This document shows, in pieces, positions 26,839 through 35,449 of a stretch of DNA of 64,000 bases. The position numbers were made by a program, and so were the translations under genes. How positions within the stretch are numbered: the stretch's first letter is position 1; the number at the start of each line of letters is the position of its first letter. The notes below the pieces were generated by a model that saw only the letters and a program-made list of their open reading frames with translations, did no database searches and was not told the origin of the DNA. Source of the stretch: JARYLZ01 sp964388275 (lineage in GTDB: Bacteria; Bacteroidota; Ignavibacteria; SZUA-365); NCBI GenBank assembly GCA_964388275.1, contig CAYLZD010000006.1:113336-177335 (forward strand), read 5' to 3'.

Positions 26839-27351
26839 ATGCGATTCTCGATCGGGCTGAACCTGGTCCGGGCGCTCGCGCTTGCGCTGCCCGCGGTCAT
26901 GGCTGCCGGTTGCGCTTCGGGAAGCGCAGCGGATGAACTGCGCGAGTATGCGACCGAGACGCTTCCACCGTTGAAGTCGATCGAGCGGGGCCTGCTCGAC
27001 AAATACGAGGAAGTCTCGGGCGCCAATTATTCGGATGAAGCCGCGTTATACGAAGGAGTGCGCGACGCAGTGCTTCCCCTGTGCCGTGAGTTGATTGTTC
27101 AGTCGGAAGCCGTCCTGCCCGCCGCCGACGAAGTAAAACGCCTGCATGACGGCCTGCTCGCGGCCGCCAGGCGCTATTTTTCTGCGTTCAATCTTCTGAT
27201 GATCGCTATCGACCGGCAGAATCCGGAGAGTACGGCCGTGGCGTTGAGGGAATTGGAAGAAGCGAGACGTCTGTCGAGGGAATTCGACCTTCGCCTGGGC
27301 CGGGCATGCAGGGAAAACGGAATCGAATTGCCTGGGATTTCCGCCGATTGA
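26839..27351 (+). CDS. Small helical lipoprotein of unknown function
   Basis: A 170-residue protein with a lipoprotein signal peptide and the lipobox VMAAGC at about residue 24. The mature part is almost wholly alpha-helical by composition, rich in Leu, Ala, Glu and Arg with heptad-like spacing, and contains three cysteine-free helices followed by RACRENG near the end. No family was recognised. It converges with the Spy-like gene only four bases away, so the two probably share a termination region. It is possibly a periplasmic chaperone-like or stress protein, but this is guesswork. Confidence 0.75.
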   Translation: MRFSIGLNLVRALALALPAVMAAGCASGSAADELREYATETLPPLKSIERGLLDKYEEVSGANYSDEAALYEGVRDAVLPLCRELIVQSEAVLPAADEVKRLHDGLLAAARRYFSAFNLLMIAIDRQNPESTAVALRELEEARRLSREFDLRLGRACRENGIELPGISAD

Positions 27352-27355
27352 GGCC

Positions 27356-27739
27356 TTAGAACCTCCCTTGCCCGCCGCGGCGCATGCGGCTTTGCTCCTC
27401 GAATTCCTTCCGCAGCCTTGAGAGCTCTTCTTTCTGGGAATCGGTCAGCAACTCGGCGATGCGTTCATACATCGCCTCCAGCCGTCCCCTGAGCGCTTCC
27501 ATGATCATGCGTCGATCGCCTTGCAGTTCCTGCCTGTCGCGTGAGATGTCTTCCTGCGCCTTGTTTATTATGTCCTCGATCCGCTCGCTCTGATCTTCCG
27601 TCAACTGCAGCTTCTCCTTAAGAAGCTCGGCGAGTTGCGCCATGCGTTCGCCGCGTCTTTCCTGCTGGGCATAAGCGCTCCGCGGCGCCGCGAAAGAAAT
27701 TGCGATCAACATCGCCGCGGTGATAGTCATCCTTAGCAT
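27356..27739 (-). CDS. Small periplasmic Spy/CpxP-like helical protein
   Basis: A 127-residue exported protein. The start MLRMTITAAML was chosen because AAGGAGG lies four bases upstream and it begins a proper signal peptide cut after SAYAQ. The mature part has two LTxxQ-type motifs, LQLTEDQSERI and ELLTDSQKEEL, separated by a long charged helix; this pattern is that of Spy/CpxP/heavy-metal-sensor-like periplasmic chaperones. It ends in a Gly/Arg-rich tail. The role is inferred from the motif pattern only. Confidence 0.78.
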   Translation of the reverse strand: MLRMTITAAMLIAISFAAPRSAYAQQERRGERMAQLAELLKEKLQLTEDQSERIEDIINKAQEDISRDRQELQGDRRMIMEALRGRLEAMYERIAELLTDSQKEELSRLRKEFEEQSRMRRGGQGRF

Positions 27740-27743
27740 ACGA

Positions 27744-27750
27744 CCTCCTT
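27744..27750 (-). promoter_or_regulatory. Strong ribosome-binding site of the Spy-like gene
   Basis: AAGGAGG on the minus strand, four bases from the ATG. It rules out the longer open frame, which starts 17 codons upstream. Confidence 0.7.
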
Positions 27751-27833
27751 GATTGCGTTGAGCTTCGCTTCCATCATGATGGTTCGACAAGCGCTGCGGG
27801 TCCCTGGTTTAACCATCAGCCGGAGATGTCGCT

Positions 27834-28334
27834 TCACGGTGCGGCGTTCTTCGGCTGCAGTCTGTGTTTGATGCTTGCATTTCCTGCCGAGGCGAAGTCG
27901 TCCCACCGGTGAGTATCGACGACGGCGCACAACACCGAGCATGTGGGCATCCATTCGACCTGCGTCCCGGTCAGTCGACCGGCGGCCTCCGTGATCGCGG
28001 GATTATGCCCCACCAGCATGATCGTGGACGCTTCGTTTTCCTGCGCCGAGATGATCTCGACGATCTGTGATCCGGTTGCATGGTACAGCTCCGGTAGAGC
28101 GCGGATATACGGGATCGGATATCCTATTTCCCTGGCGACGGCTTCCGCGGTGTCGCGGGCCCGCACCGCGGTGCTGGTGAGGAGGAGGTCCGGAATGACG
28201 TCGAGACGTAGCAGACGCCTGCCCATCGCGGGGGCGTCCCGCAGTCCCCTGACGTTCAATGGACGTTCGTGATCCTCGAGCTCCGGGTGATTCCAGCTTG
28301 ATTTTGCGTGACGCATCAGATATATGGTTTTCAT
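27834..28334 (-). CDS. SixA-like histidine phosphatase
   Basis: A 166-residue phosphohistidine/phosphoglycerate-mutase-fold phosphatase. The catalytic RHAKSSW motif is at residues 8-14, and the second conserved His is in LVGHNPAI near residue 110. The size and the RHAK form match SixA, which acts on phosphohistidine proteins in E. coli. A regulatory target cannot be assigned here. About 210 bases of non-coding sequence separate it from the divergent VWA-protein gene. Confidence 0.9.
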   Translation of the reverse strand: MKTIYLMRHAKSSWNHPELEDHERPLNVRGLRDAPAMGRRLLRLDVIPDLLLTSTAVRARDTAEAVAREIGYPIPYIRALPELYHATGSQIVEIISAQENEASTIMLVGHNPAITEAAGRLTGTQVEWMPTCSVLCAVVDTHRWDDFASAGNASIKHRLQPKNAAP

Positions 28335-28464
28335 CTACATTTCCTTTTCAGATAATGCGAGTATACAATCCGCCGATGAATCCGCAAAGCAGGCCATCGG
28401 AGCTGCCGCTTCCAGGGCGCTTTCCGAAGAATTCGGATCCGGTGCTCCCGTTCTTCGGGGTAAA

Positions 28465-28493
28465 TTTGCATTCATGAGCCGTTTTCGTATAAT
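28465..28493 (+). promoter_or_regulatory. Promoter upstream of the VWA-protein/barrel/PorE-like operon
   Basis: TTTG, 19 bases, then TATAATCA. The same place reads TTGCAT, 16 bases, TATAAT as a sigma-70-like promoter. It lies 55 bases before the first gene, which has its own GAGGAGG ribosome-binding site. Confidence 0.5.
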
Positions 28494-28547
28494 CAACGAA
28501 CAATCGAACTCCGATTATCCGCCCTTTATCATCCTCGAGGAGGAGAT

Positions 28548-31500
28548 ATGACATATCGTATACGGAAGGTATTCCTGATAGTGTGCGCGGGATTCATCGC
28601 ATCCTTGCCTGCGCACATGCTCGATGCGCAGACCAGTGTTTCAGGGCCGATTCTCGAGATGCAGAATACGCCGTTGCGCTTCGATACAGTTCATTGCGGA
28701 CAGAGGAAAAGCCGGACAATAACATTAAGAAACGGCGGCGACTCCGTATTGTACATACGCAGCATAGGCGTCCCGTCGGCGCCGTTTTCGGGCGCGGTGA
28801 CTTACGCCGCGCTGACCCCCGGACAAACCCGAAACTACACCTTTTCTTACGATGCCGGACAATCGGTGCGGGTGGACAGCCAGCGCGTGTTTTTCCGGGC
28901 GGATTCGCGTGTGTCGATGTCCATAGCGATCATGATAGACGTCGGCGGCAGCATGTCCTCGGCTTTCGGATCATCCACGCGCATAGCCGCGGCGCATGAC
29001 GCAGCCGACAGCTTGATAAACGATCTTCTGCTTGCTGCAACTGTGCAGGACGAAGCGGCTGTATATTCGTTCAGCGAATCCGCCACGCTTCTGCAGGGTT
29101 ACACCACGAATCACTCCGCGCTGCTCTCGAGTCTGCCGACGATCGCTGCCGGCAGCCGGACCTGCCTTTTCGACGCGGTCATACGAGGAATCAACGACGT
29201 CCGCCAGCGCCCGAATCCGCCAGTGGTGATTCTGCTGACGAACGGCCGGAACTCCTGTCCCGGCAGCTCCTCCGACCTTCAACAGGTCATACTTTCGGCC
29301 CGACAGTTTCCGAGACCCGTCCGGATTTTCACCGTGGACATCGGTTCGCCCGATCCTCAGGCGCTCAGGGATATGGCCGACAGCACTGGTGGATGGTATC
29401 AGTCGGCGGCTGATCCGGAGTCACTTACAAAAGCATTCAGGCGGATCGCGACGCTGTTGAGCCGGAATATACTTTTCTCGTTCCGAATGGACGCGGAAAC
29501 CGTAGCGCCTCTGATCGCTCCGACACCGACCGATCTCGATTTCGGAGGAGTAAATTTGGGGCAGACAGCATGTCTTCCGGTGAACATACTCAATCCGGGG
29601 AATGCGCCCCTGCATGTCACCGCCTTGTCCCTGCCGGCGCCGTTTTCCGTACAGACCGCCCTGCCCGTCACGATCGCGCCGGGTTCGGGTGAAAGTGTCT
29701 CGATATGCTTCACACCCCGCGCGCCCGGATACGTCTCATCGACAGCCGATCTCGACAACTCGTCCTGTGCCTTGCCGCTTCTGCACATACCGCTCAAAGG
29801 CGTCGGCTTCAGCAACTCAAATGCCGTGCTGGGACCCATTCTTCGCATCGATCCCGACCCGCTCGATTTCGATACCACATTCTGCGGAACCGCCAAGTGC
29901 CTGGATCTCACTTTCATCAACGTCGGTGACACGGCCTTGTCCGTGCGTTCGATGCCGGACATACCGGCGCCTTTCGGCGCGTCTCTACCCGTGCCTTTTT
30001 CTCTGGATCCCGGGCAATCGCGCGTTTTCCGAGTCTGTTACTCTCCGCCTGATGCTCCCAGACTGGACACGTTCTTGGTCGATCTCCGTGCCGATACGCG
30101 TGTCTCCCTCAGCATCGGATTGCTGTTCGACGTCAGTGGAAGCATGTCCACAGCGATGGCCGACGGGGTTCAACGCATCGTCGCGGCGAAACAGGCCGGA
30201 CTGGATTTCGTCGCTAGTCTCATCGACACGCTGGGAGTTCGCGACGAAGCGGCGGTCTTTGCGTTCTCTAGCGCATTCACAGTTCGAAGGGATTTCACGA
30301 GCGATAAATTGCAGCTCGCCGCCGGCATACAAGCCCTTGCGGCGGGCGGATCGACTCGCCTGTTCGACTCGATGATCGAGGCGGCAGGCCTGGCGCAGGC
30401 AAGAGTCGAGAGGCGTGTGCTCATAGTTTTGGCGGACGGCGACAACAACGTGGGTTCGGCCGTTCCGGCGGATGTGATCAGCGCCGCGAGCGCGGCCGGG
30501 GTCGTGATATTCACGGTCGGCATCGGCGAGGCCGATCCGGGCACACTGACCGACATAGCGACTCAAACCGGCGGCCGCTTCTTCAGCGCAACATCGACGA
30601 CCGATCTCGTGTCGGTTTACAGGCAGATCGCTTCTTTGCTGAGCACGGACACACCGGTCGCTTTCAGGTTGCGCGGAAGGGGAGTCACCCCGTATCTCAT
30701 GGTGGATCCTGCGGAAGCCGCGCTCGATTCGACCATGGTCGGACAAACGAGATGCATGGATTTCCTCCTCAGGAACACCGGTGATGCTCCGCTGGCAACG
30801 GCTGCATTCAGCAACGGCAATCCCATGTTCGCCGTACAGGGCGCTCCGCCCGTGGTGGCTCCGGGATCCTCGGCGGCGCTGCGTTTGTGCTTCACTCCGA
30901 CGAGGTTGAGAACAATCCGCGACACCGTCGTCATCGCGCACAACGGCTGCTCTCAGCCCGATGTCATTCTGCCTGTCATGGGAATAGGCTATGACAGCGT
31001 GACCGTATCGCTGACCGGAACTTATGCATCCAAACCCGGAAGTCTGGCGGTTTTCCCGGTCAGGCTCCTCGACGATCTGCCGGTTGAATATGAAGTCGCG
31101 TCGTATCGGGTCGTGTTGCGCTACAATAGTACGCTCCTCGGAGACGACCGGCTCGCATCGCCTCCCGGGGAATCGCCCCTGCTATCCGCTTCTTCGCTCA
31201 GCGCGCCCCTGAGCATGACCGGAGCGGTTGAAACTCACGACGGCGGATACGCTGTTCTCACCTGCGACGCTTCGGGAGGAACATTGCACAATCCGGCGCC
31301 CGACAGCCTGCTGTTCCGCTTGAATCTTCGCGCGTTGCTTGGAAACGCGCCGGCCACCGACGTCACGCTGGAGCATGTCCGTTTCGCCGACGGCAATCCC
31401 CGCGTCGGCTTGATAAAGCCGGCCCGCTTCGAGCTCGACAGTCTCTGTTATCTCGACAGGAGACTGCTGGACGGTTCGAGACGGATCACGGGCATGTTGA

Positions 31501-31748
31501 AGCAAAACGTACCCAATCCTTTCAGCTTCGGCACGAGGATAGGATTCGCGATCCGCGAGGAAGGACCGGCGCGGCTGACCGTGCACGACTCCTTCGGCAG
31601 AATCGTCGGCGTTCTGCATGATGCCTGGACTCAAAAGGGCGATTACGAGGCAGTGCTCGACGGAAGCGAACTACCCCCCGGCGCCTATCACTGCCGGCTC
31701 CAATGCGGCGGCGGATCCGTGAACATGAAAATTCTTTTAGTCAGGTAG
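28548..31748 (+). CDS. T9SS cargo with paired ASH and VWA domains
   Basis: A 1,066-residue exported protein. The signal peptide is residues 1-28. An ASH/choice-of-anchor D domain (about 35-118) is followed by VWA 1 (about 122-310), then two ASH domains (about 325-420, 428-515), VWA 2 (about 520-705), another ASH domain, a cohesin-like sandwich (about 815-960), and a T9SS type A sorting domain from NVPNPFSFGTRIGFAI to the end. VWA 2 has the metal site DVSGS and LADG. VWA 1 has DVGGS and LTNG instead, so its metal site looks broken. The ASH-VWA unit was evidently duplicated. It probably works at the cell surface as an adhesin or matrix protein, followed by its possible export partners. Confidence 0.88.
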   Translation: MTYRIRKVFLIVCAGFIASLPAHMLDAQTSVSGPILEMQNTPLRFDTVHCGQRKSRTITLRNGGDSVLYIRSIGVPSAPFSGAVTYAALTPGQTRNYTFSYDAGQSVRVDSQRVFFRADSRVSMSIAIMIDVGGSMSSAFGSSTRIAAAHDAADSLINDLLLAATVQDEAAVYSFSESATLLQGYTTNHSALLSSLPTIAAGSRTCLFDAVIRGINDVRQRPNPPVVILLTNGRNSCPGSSSDLQQVILSARQFPRPVRIFTVDIGSPDPQALRDMADSTGGWYQSAADPESLTKAFRRIATLLSRNILFSFRMDAETVAPLIAPTPTDLDFGGVNLGQTACLPVNILNPGNAPLHVTALSLPAPFSVQTALPVTIAPGSGESVSICFTPRAPGYVSSTADLDNSSCALPLLHIPLKGVGFSNSNAVLGPILRIDPDPLDFDTTFCGTAKCLDLTFINVGDTALSVRSMPDIPAPFGASLPVPFSLDPGQSRVFRVCYSPPDAPRLDTFLVDLRADTRVSLSIGLLFDVSGSMSTAMADGVQRIVAAKQAGLDFVASLIDTLGVRDEAAVFAFSSAFTVRRDFTSDKLQLAAGIQALAAGGSTRLFDSMIEAAGLAQARVERRVLIVLADGDNNVGSAVPADVISAASAAGVVIFTVGIGEADPGTLTDIATQTGGRFFSATSTTDLVSVYRQIASLLSTDTPVAFRLRGRGVTPYLMVDPAEAALDSTMVGQTRCMDFLLRNTGDAPLATAAFSNGNPMFAVQGAPPVVAPGSSAALRLCFTPTRLRTIRDTVVIAHNGCSQPDVILPVMGIGYDSVTVSLTGTYASKPGSLAVFPVRLLDDLPVEYEVASYRVVLRYNSTLLGDDRLASPPGESPLLSASSLSAPLSMTGAVETHDGGYAVLTCDASGGTLHNPAPDSLLFRLNLRALLGNAPATDVTLEHVRFADGNPRVGLIKPARFELDSLCYLDRRLLDGSRRITGMLKQNVPNPFSFGTRIGFAIREEGPARLTVHDSFGRIVGVLHDAWTQKGDYEAVLDGSELPPGAYHCRLQCGGGSVNMKILLVR

Positions 31749-31761
31749 TGAGGCGACTGAA

Positions 31762-32538
31762 ATGAAAGCGCGCATTTTGTTCCTGCTTGCCGTGCTGTCA
31801 CCGGCTATTCAGCCGTCGCTCCGAGCCGAAGATCCGGGAGGACCCGCCGACAGGATCTTGTTCCCGGGCGCCGTGAGAATGAGTTTCATCGGTCCCTTCG
31901 GAGGAATCGATTTCGCGATGCACAGAGGGAATTTCAGCACCATGGATAACGGCATACTCTGTTGTTCCTTCGAGAACGGAGACGGTTTGGGACCCGCGGC
32001 GGGTTTCAAGGCTTTTCTTCCTCTCGTTTCCTCACTGGAGTTTTCGCCCCGAATTCTTTACGAAAATCCACGCGGTGAATTCACCGCCCTGCTGCAGAGA
32101 TATCCGATCCGCGGATTCAATAACAAGATCGAGTACGCGGATCTGGAGAGCAAGCTCGAAACCGATCTCCACATGGTTACTCTCGACCTGCTGGCCGGCT
32201 GGATGTTCGATCCGCTTCGCGTGTACGTTGCCGCGGGTCCTTCCTTATGCATGCTCGTCGCCAATCACTTTCTGAAACGTGAAACCATTCTGTCGCCGCC
32301 CGGAGTCTCGTATATCGACGGCGGCAACTCCAGAGTGCTTTATGACGACGCCTTTCCGATGACGAATGAATTTCACTTTTCGCTGAGGGGAGGTGTTGGA
32401 GCGCGGATCGCGCTCGGTGGCTCGCTACATCTCAATCCCGAGGTCCTGTATGCTTACCCCTTGACGAAAGTGTCGAAGGAAGGGGATTGGAAGGTCTCCA
32501 CGGTACAGGCGACGCTTGGCGTCCTGTTCTCGTTCTGA
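31762..32538 (+). CDS. Outer-membrane beta-barrel protein
   Basis: A 258-residue exported protein. A signal peptide (residues 1-22) is followed by alternating amphipathic strands with aromatic ends and a C-terminal Phe (GVLFSF), the usual outer-membrane barrel finish. It resembles PorT/OmpA-type barrels of Bacteroidota in general build but has no sharp motif. It lies 13 bases after a T9SS cargo gene and 15 before a PorE-like gene. That order recalls cargo-PorP/SprF-PorE clusters, so a role in export or anchoring of the cargo is possible. It is not clearly PorP itself. Confidence 0.75.
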   Translation: MKARILFLLAVLSPAIQPSLRAEDPGGPADRILFPGAVRMSFIGPFGGIDFAMHRGNFSTMDNGILCCSFENGDGLGPAAGFKAFLPLVSSLEFSPRILYENPRGEFTALLQRYPIRGFNNKIEYADLESKLETDLHMVTLDLLAGWMFDPLRVYVAAGPSLCMLVANHFLKRETILSPPGVSYIDGGNSRVLYDDAFPMTNEFHFSLRGGVGARIALGGSLHLNPEVLYAYPLTKVSKEGDWKVSTVQATLGVLFSF

Positions 32539-32540
32539 AA

Positions 32541-32545
32541 GGAGG
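32541..32545 (+). promoter_or_regulatory. Ribosome-binding site deciding the PorE-like start
   Basis: GGAGG ends eight bases before the ATG at 32554 but only two bases before the ATG at 32548. The later ATG is therefore chosen. Confidence 0.6.
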
Positions 32546-32553
32546 ATATGACA

Positions 32554-34380
32554 ATGAAACGCACAGCCGCGCTTATCATTCTCACCGTTCTGTCGGCTTG
32601 CTCCGCATACCCGCAGAATTTCAGCGGCTACCCGATCGTAGTCCGTCCTCTCGATTCGGAAATTAATTCCGCGGCCGACGAATACGCGCCGTTTCTCACC
32701 TCCGACAGGAGCGCGCTGTTCTTCACCAGCTATCGCAAGGATGGCAGCCGCGGCGAAGCGGACATTTTCCATGCCTCGCGCTCGGGCGAAAGGTGGCTGA
32801 AGGCGACCGGCGCCGGAAGCGGATTCAATACGCCGGAGAATGACGGCGCTTTGATAATACTTGCCGACGGGAAGTCGGTGCTCTTCGCGGCCGATAAACG
32901 GGGTGACGGCTACGGCGATACGGACCTGTGGTTCGCCCGCCTCGAAGGCGACATGCCGTCGGGTCTGCGCAATCTCGGAGCACGCATCAACACTCAGCAC
33001 TGGGAATCGCAACCGGCAGTTTCGGGGGATGGAAAAACAATCGTCTTCGTCTCGAACCGTCCGGGGGGCTACGGCGGGACCGATCTGTGGATTGCCACCG
33101 GCGACGGCTGGGGAAATTTTGTCGGCGCCATACCGCTTCCCGCGGGCATCAACACTGCCGGCAATGAATGCTCGCCGTATCTGACCGCGGACGGCGGCAC
33201 CCTTTATTTCTCGAGCAACGGACTCTCCGGTTACGGCGGTTACGATATATGGATGACGAACATGGAACACGGGAGCTGGTCGCAGCCGGCCAATTTGGGG
33301 CCGGTGATCAACTCCGACGAGGATGACATGTTCTTTCACGCGCCGGAGAAAGACGAGGAGTTTTATCTGGCTTCGTCGCGCAAGGGCGGGTACGGCGGGC
33401 TGGACCTGTATGCAGGCACGCCCAATGTTTTCGGCGCCGGAATGTTCCGTCTCACGGTCAGCGTGCTAGATTCCGTCAACAGGAAACCGCTGCCTTCCAT
33501 CGTGACTGTTTTCGACATGGAGAGCGGCGACGCACTCACAGCCTTTGCCACCAATTCGAAGGTGGCCGAGTACTCGCAACTGCTGCCCGCGGCCCGGCGG
33601 TACAGGGTGGAAGCGCGCATCAGGGATTATGCGCCCCGCGTCGTTGAAACGTTGCAGGCCGCTACCAATACCGAGGGAAAGCTCCTGCTTCTCTTCGGTC
33701 CCATCACAATAGCCGAATTCGATCTCGGTCGCTACAATGTGCCATTCTTCGTCACGGGTTATTACCGTCCGAACACGCGTGAGAATCTGCGCGGTCTCTT
33801 CATGCTTCTCGAAGGTCCGCTGTACGGGGCCACTTACATCGAGCGTTTCAGACCGCAGTCGAAAAGGCATCTTCAGTATCAGGCCTACGCGGAAACAGTC
33901 GAGGGAATTTTTCAAACAGTGTTCACGGCGGGAGTGGAGGAGATATTCCCGCGTTTCGCCTTGCAGGCGCTGCCCTCGGAGATCCTGGAAATCCGCGTGA
34001 CCGGCTATGCCGATCCTCAACCGCTGATTGGAAAATATCTTGAATCCGAGGACGCTACTTTTGTCGACCTCGGGGGCGTTTCGCACACCGTATCGCGAGG
34101 AGATGTCTTGGACAATCTGAAACTGTCCGGATTGCGGGCATGGCATGCAGGCAATCATCTCGATCGTCTATTCACTGCCGCCGCCGAAGACGGTAAAAAG
34201 GATTACCTGGAATTGAAGAAAGCCGGCCGCATTCGGTACGTGTTTGTAGGCGGGGACGTCAGCGACGATCAAACCGATTATGCGGCGCAGCGAAGGATTA
34301 GAATAACCATGTCCAGAACGGGCGAAGTTCAAGCGCGAGAGCACGATACGGATTTTGACCTCAACAAGAATTTCAAGTGA
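32554..34380 (+). CDS. PorE-like lipoprotein: PD40 propeller, regulatory-like sandwich, OmpA-like domain
   Basis: A 608-residue envelope protein. The signal peptide ends in a VLSAC lipobox. Residues 20-290 hold PD40/TolB-like propeller repeats, seen as FTSYRKDGSRGEADIF, VSNRPGGYGGTDLW, FSSNGLSGYGGYDIW and SSRKGGYGGLDLY. A carboxypeptidase-regulatory-like sandwich follows (about 295-370). The C-terminus has an OmpA-like pattern: VTGYADPQP, then SGLRAWHAGNHL and AAQRRIRITM. This order matches PorE, the T9SS lipoprotein that attaches to peptidoglycan, except that the N-terminal TPR is missing. It could anchor the T9SS or its cargo machinery; this is inference. Confidence 0.8.
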   Translation: MKRTAALIILTVLSACSAYPQNFSGYPIVVRPLDSEINSAADEYAPFLTSDRSALFFTSYRKDGSRGEADIFHASRSGERWLKATGAGSGFNTPENDGALIILADGKSVLFAADKRGDGYGDTDLWFARLEGDMPSGLRNLGARINTQHWESQPAVSGDGKTIVFVSNRPGGYGGTDLWIATGDGWGNFVGAIPLPAGINTAGNECSPYLTADGGTLYFSSNGLSGYGGYDIWMTNMEHGSWSQPANLGPVINSDEDDMFFHAPEKDEEFYLASSRKGGYGGLDLYAGTPNVFGAGMFRLTVSVLDSVNRKPLPSIVTVFDMESGDALTAFATNSKVAEYSQLLPAARRYRVEARIRDYAPRVVETLQAATNTEGKLLLLFGPITIAEFDLGRYNVPFFVTGYYRPNTRENLRGLFMLLEGPLYGATYIERFRPQSKRHLQYQAYAETVEGIFQTVFTAGVEEIFPRFALQALPSEILEIRVTGYADPQPLIGKYLESEDATFVDLGGVSHTVSRGDVLDNLKLSGLRAWHAGNHLDRLFTAAAEDGKKDYLELKKAGRIRYVFVGGDVSDDQTDYAAQRRIRITMSRTGEVQAREHDTDFDLNKNFK

Positions 34381-34493
34381 CAGCGAACACCGGCGAAAGC
34401 CTACCGGTGCGCCGAGACGCCGGATTTGCCCCGGCGGGTCCGGGCTTCGTAGTTTGCGGAGTGAACGATCCGCAAACGCTCAGGAACACGATC

Positions 34494-35261
34494 ATGCACA
34501 ACTGGACTTTGGAAGGAAAAACGGCTCTCGTGACCGGCGCCACCCGCGGCATCGGCCGCGCGACCGCGGAGGAACTGCTGAAATTGGGCGCCTCTGTCTG
34601 TATAGTCGGCAGAAAGGAAGCGGCTCTCGAAGAGGCGCTCGCCGAGTGGCGCGCGCGAGGTTTCGATTGCTCGGGTGTCGCTGCGGATGTGGCGACGCGC
34701 GAAGGACGCGACAAAGTTGCGCGCTCTCTCGAAGAGTCCGGCCGGCGGACGCTCGACGTGCTCGTGAACAACGTCGGCACCAACATCCGCAAACGCACGA
34801 TGGATTATTCGGAGGAGGAGATCGCTTTTCTGCTGGAGACGAACCTGGTTTCGGCGCTCGCCATGTGCCGCGCCTGCTACCCGATGCTCGCGAGCTCGCC
34901 GGCCGCCGCGGTCGTCAACGTCGGTTCCACCTCGGGACTGTCGGCTTTGCGCACCGGCGTCCCTTACGCGGCCGCTAAAGCGGCCCTGCATCAGGTGACG
35001 CGTTATCTGGCCGTGGAATGGGCGCCGGCGGGAATTCGTGTCAACGCCGTTGCGCCCTGGTACATCAGGACGCCCCTGGTCGAGAGCGTGCTGAGCAACG
35101 AGGAATACATGAGAGACGTGCTGGCGCGCACGCCGGCAGGCCGCATCGGGGAGCCCGTCGAAGCGGCTACGGTCATCGCCTTCCTGTGCATGCCGGCGTC
35201 GTCTTACGTAACCGGCCAGGTGATTGCCATTGACGGCGGTTTCAGCGTGTATGGGTTTTGA
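34494..35261 (+). CDS. SDR family oxidoreductase (tropinone-reductase-like)
   Basis: A 255-residue classical SDR. The cofactor motif is TGATRGIGRA, the NNVG motif is present, the active-site Ser is in VGSTSGLSA, and the catalytic pair is YAAAK. The C-terminal DGGFSVYGF is usual. The start MHNWTLEGK was chosen because it lies directly before the first beta strand; the frame is open 39 codons further up with no family resemblance. The sequence is closest in style to tropinone reductase-like SDRs, whose bacterial substrates are mostly unknown. Confidence 0.88.
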   Translation: MHNWTLEGKTALVTGATRGIGRATAEELLKLGASVCIVGRKEAALEEALAEWRARGFDCSGVAADVATREGRDKVARSLEESGRRTLDVLVNNVGTNIRKRTMDYSEEEIAFLLETNLVSALAMCRACYPMLASSPAAAVVNVGSTSGLSALRTGVPYAAAKAALHQVTRYLAVEWAPAGIRVNAVAPWYIRTPLVESVLSNEEYMRDVLARTPAGRIGEPVEAATVIAFLCMPASSYVTGQVIAIDGGFSVYGF

Positions 35262-35284
35262 TGTTACCGGCGGGTTGTGGGGAA

Positions 35285-35368
35285 GGGTGAAGGGTTAAGG
35301 GTGAAGGGTTAAGGGTGAAGAGTGAAGGGTGAAGAGTGAAGGGTGAAGAGTGAAGAGTGAAGAGTGAA
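35285..35368. repeat. Heptamer tandem array GRGTKAA, 12 units
   Basis: Twelve perfect-length heptamers in phase: mostly GGGTGAA, GAGTGAA and GGGTTAA. On the other strand it reads TTCACYC, which gives FTLHSSLFTLHS-like translations. It sits between an SDR gene and the tmRNA. No coding role is likely. Confidence 0.9.
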
Positions 35369-35385
35369 GGGGTTGCCGTTTGCCG

Positions 35386-35405
35386 TTCGATGCAGTTGCA
35401 TCGAA
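35386..35405. promoter_or_regulatory. 20-bp perfect dyad upstream of the tmRNA
   Basis: TTCGATGCA, two bases (GT), then TGCATCGAA. Nine-base arms match perfectly. It lies 45 bases before the tmRNA 5' end, in the position of an operator, and about 120 bases after the SDR stop. It could also be a terminator for the preceding gene, but there is no T-run. Confidence 0.5.
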
Positions 35406-35449
35406 GAGCCTTTCATCGTATCAAATGTTGTCCTATTTTGCAAAACATC

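Noticed and set aside
28324..28554. Short open frames on both strands between the SixA-like and VWA-protein genes
   Set aside because: They overlap a good promoter and have no family likeness or start signals.
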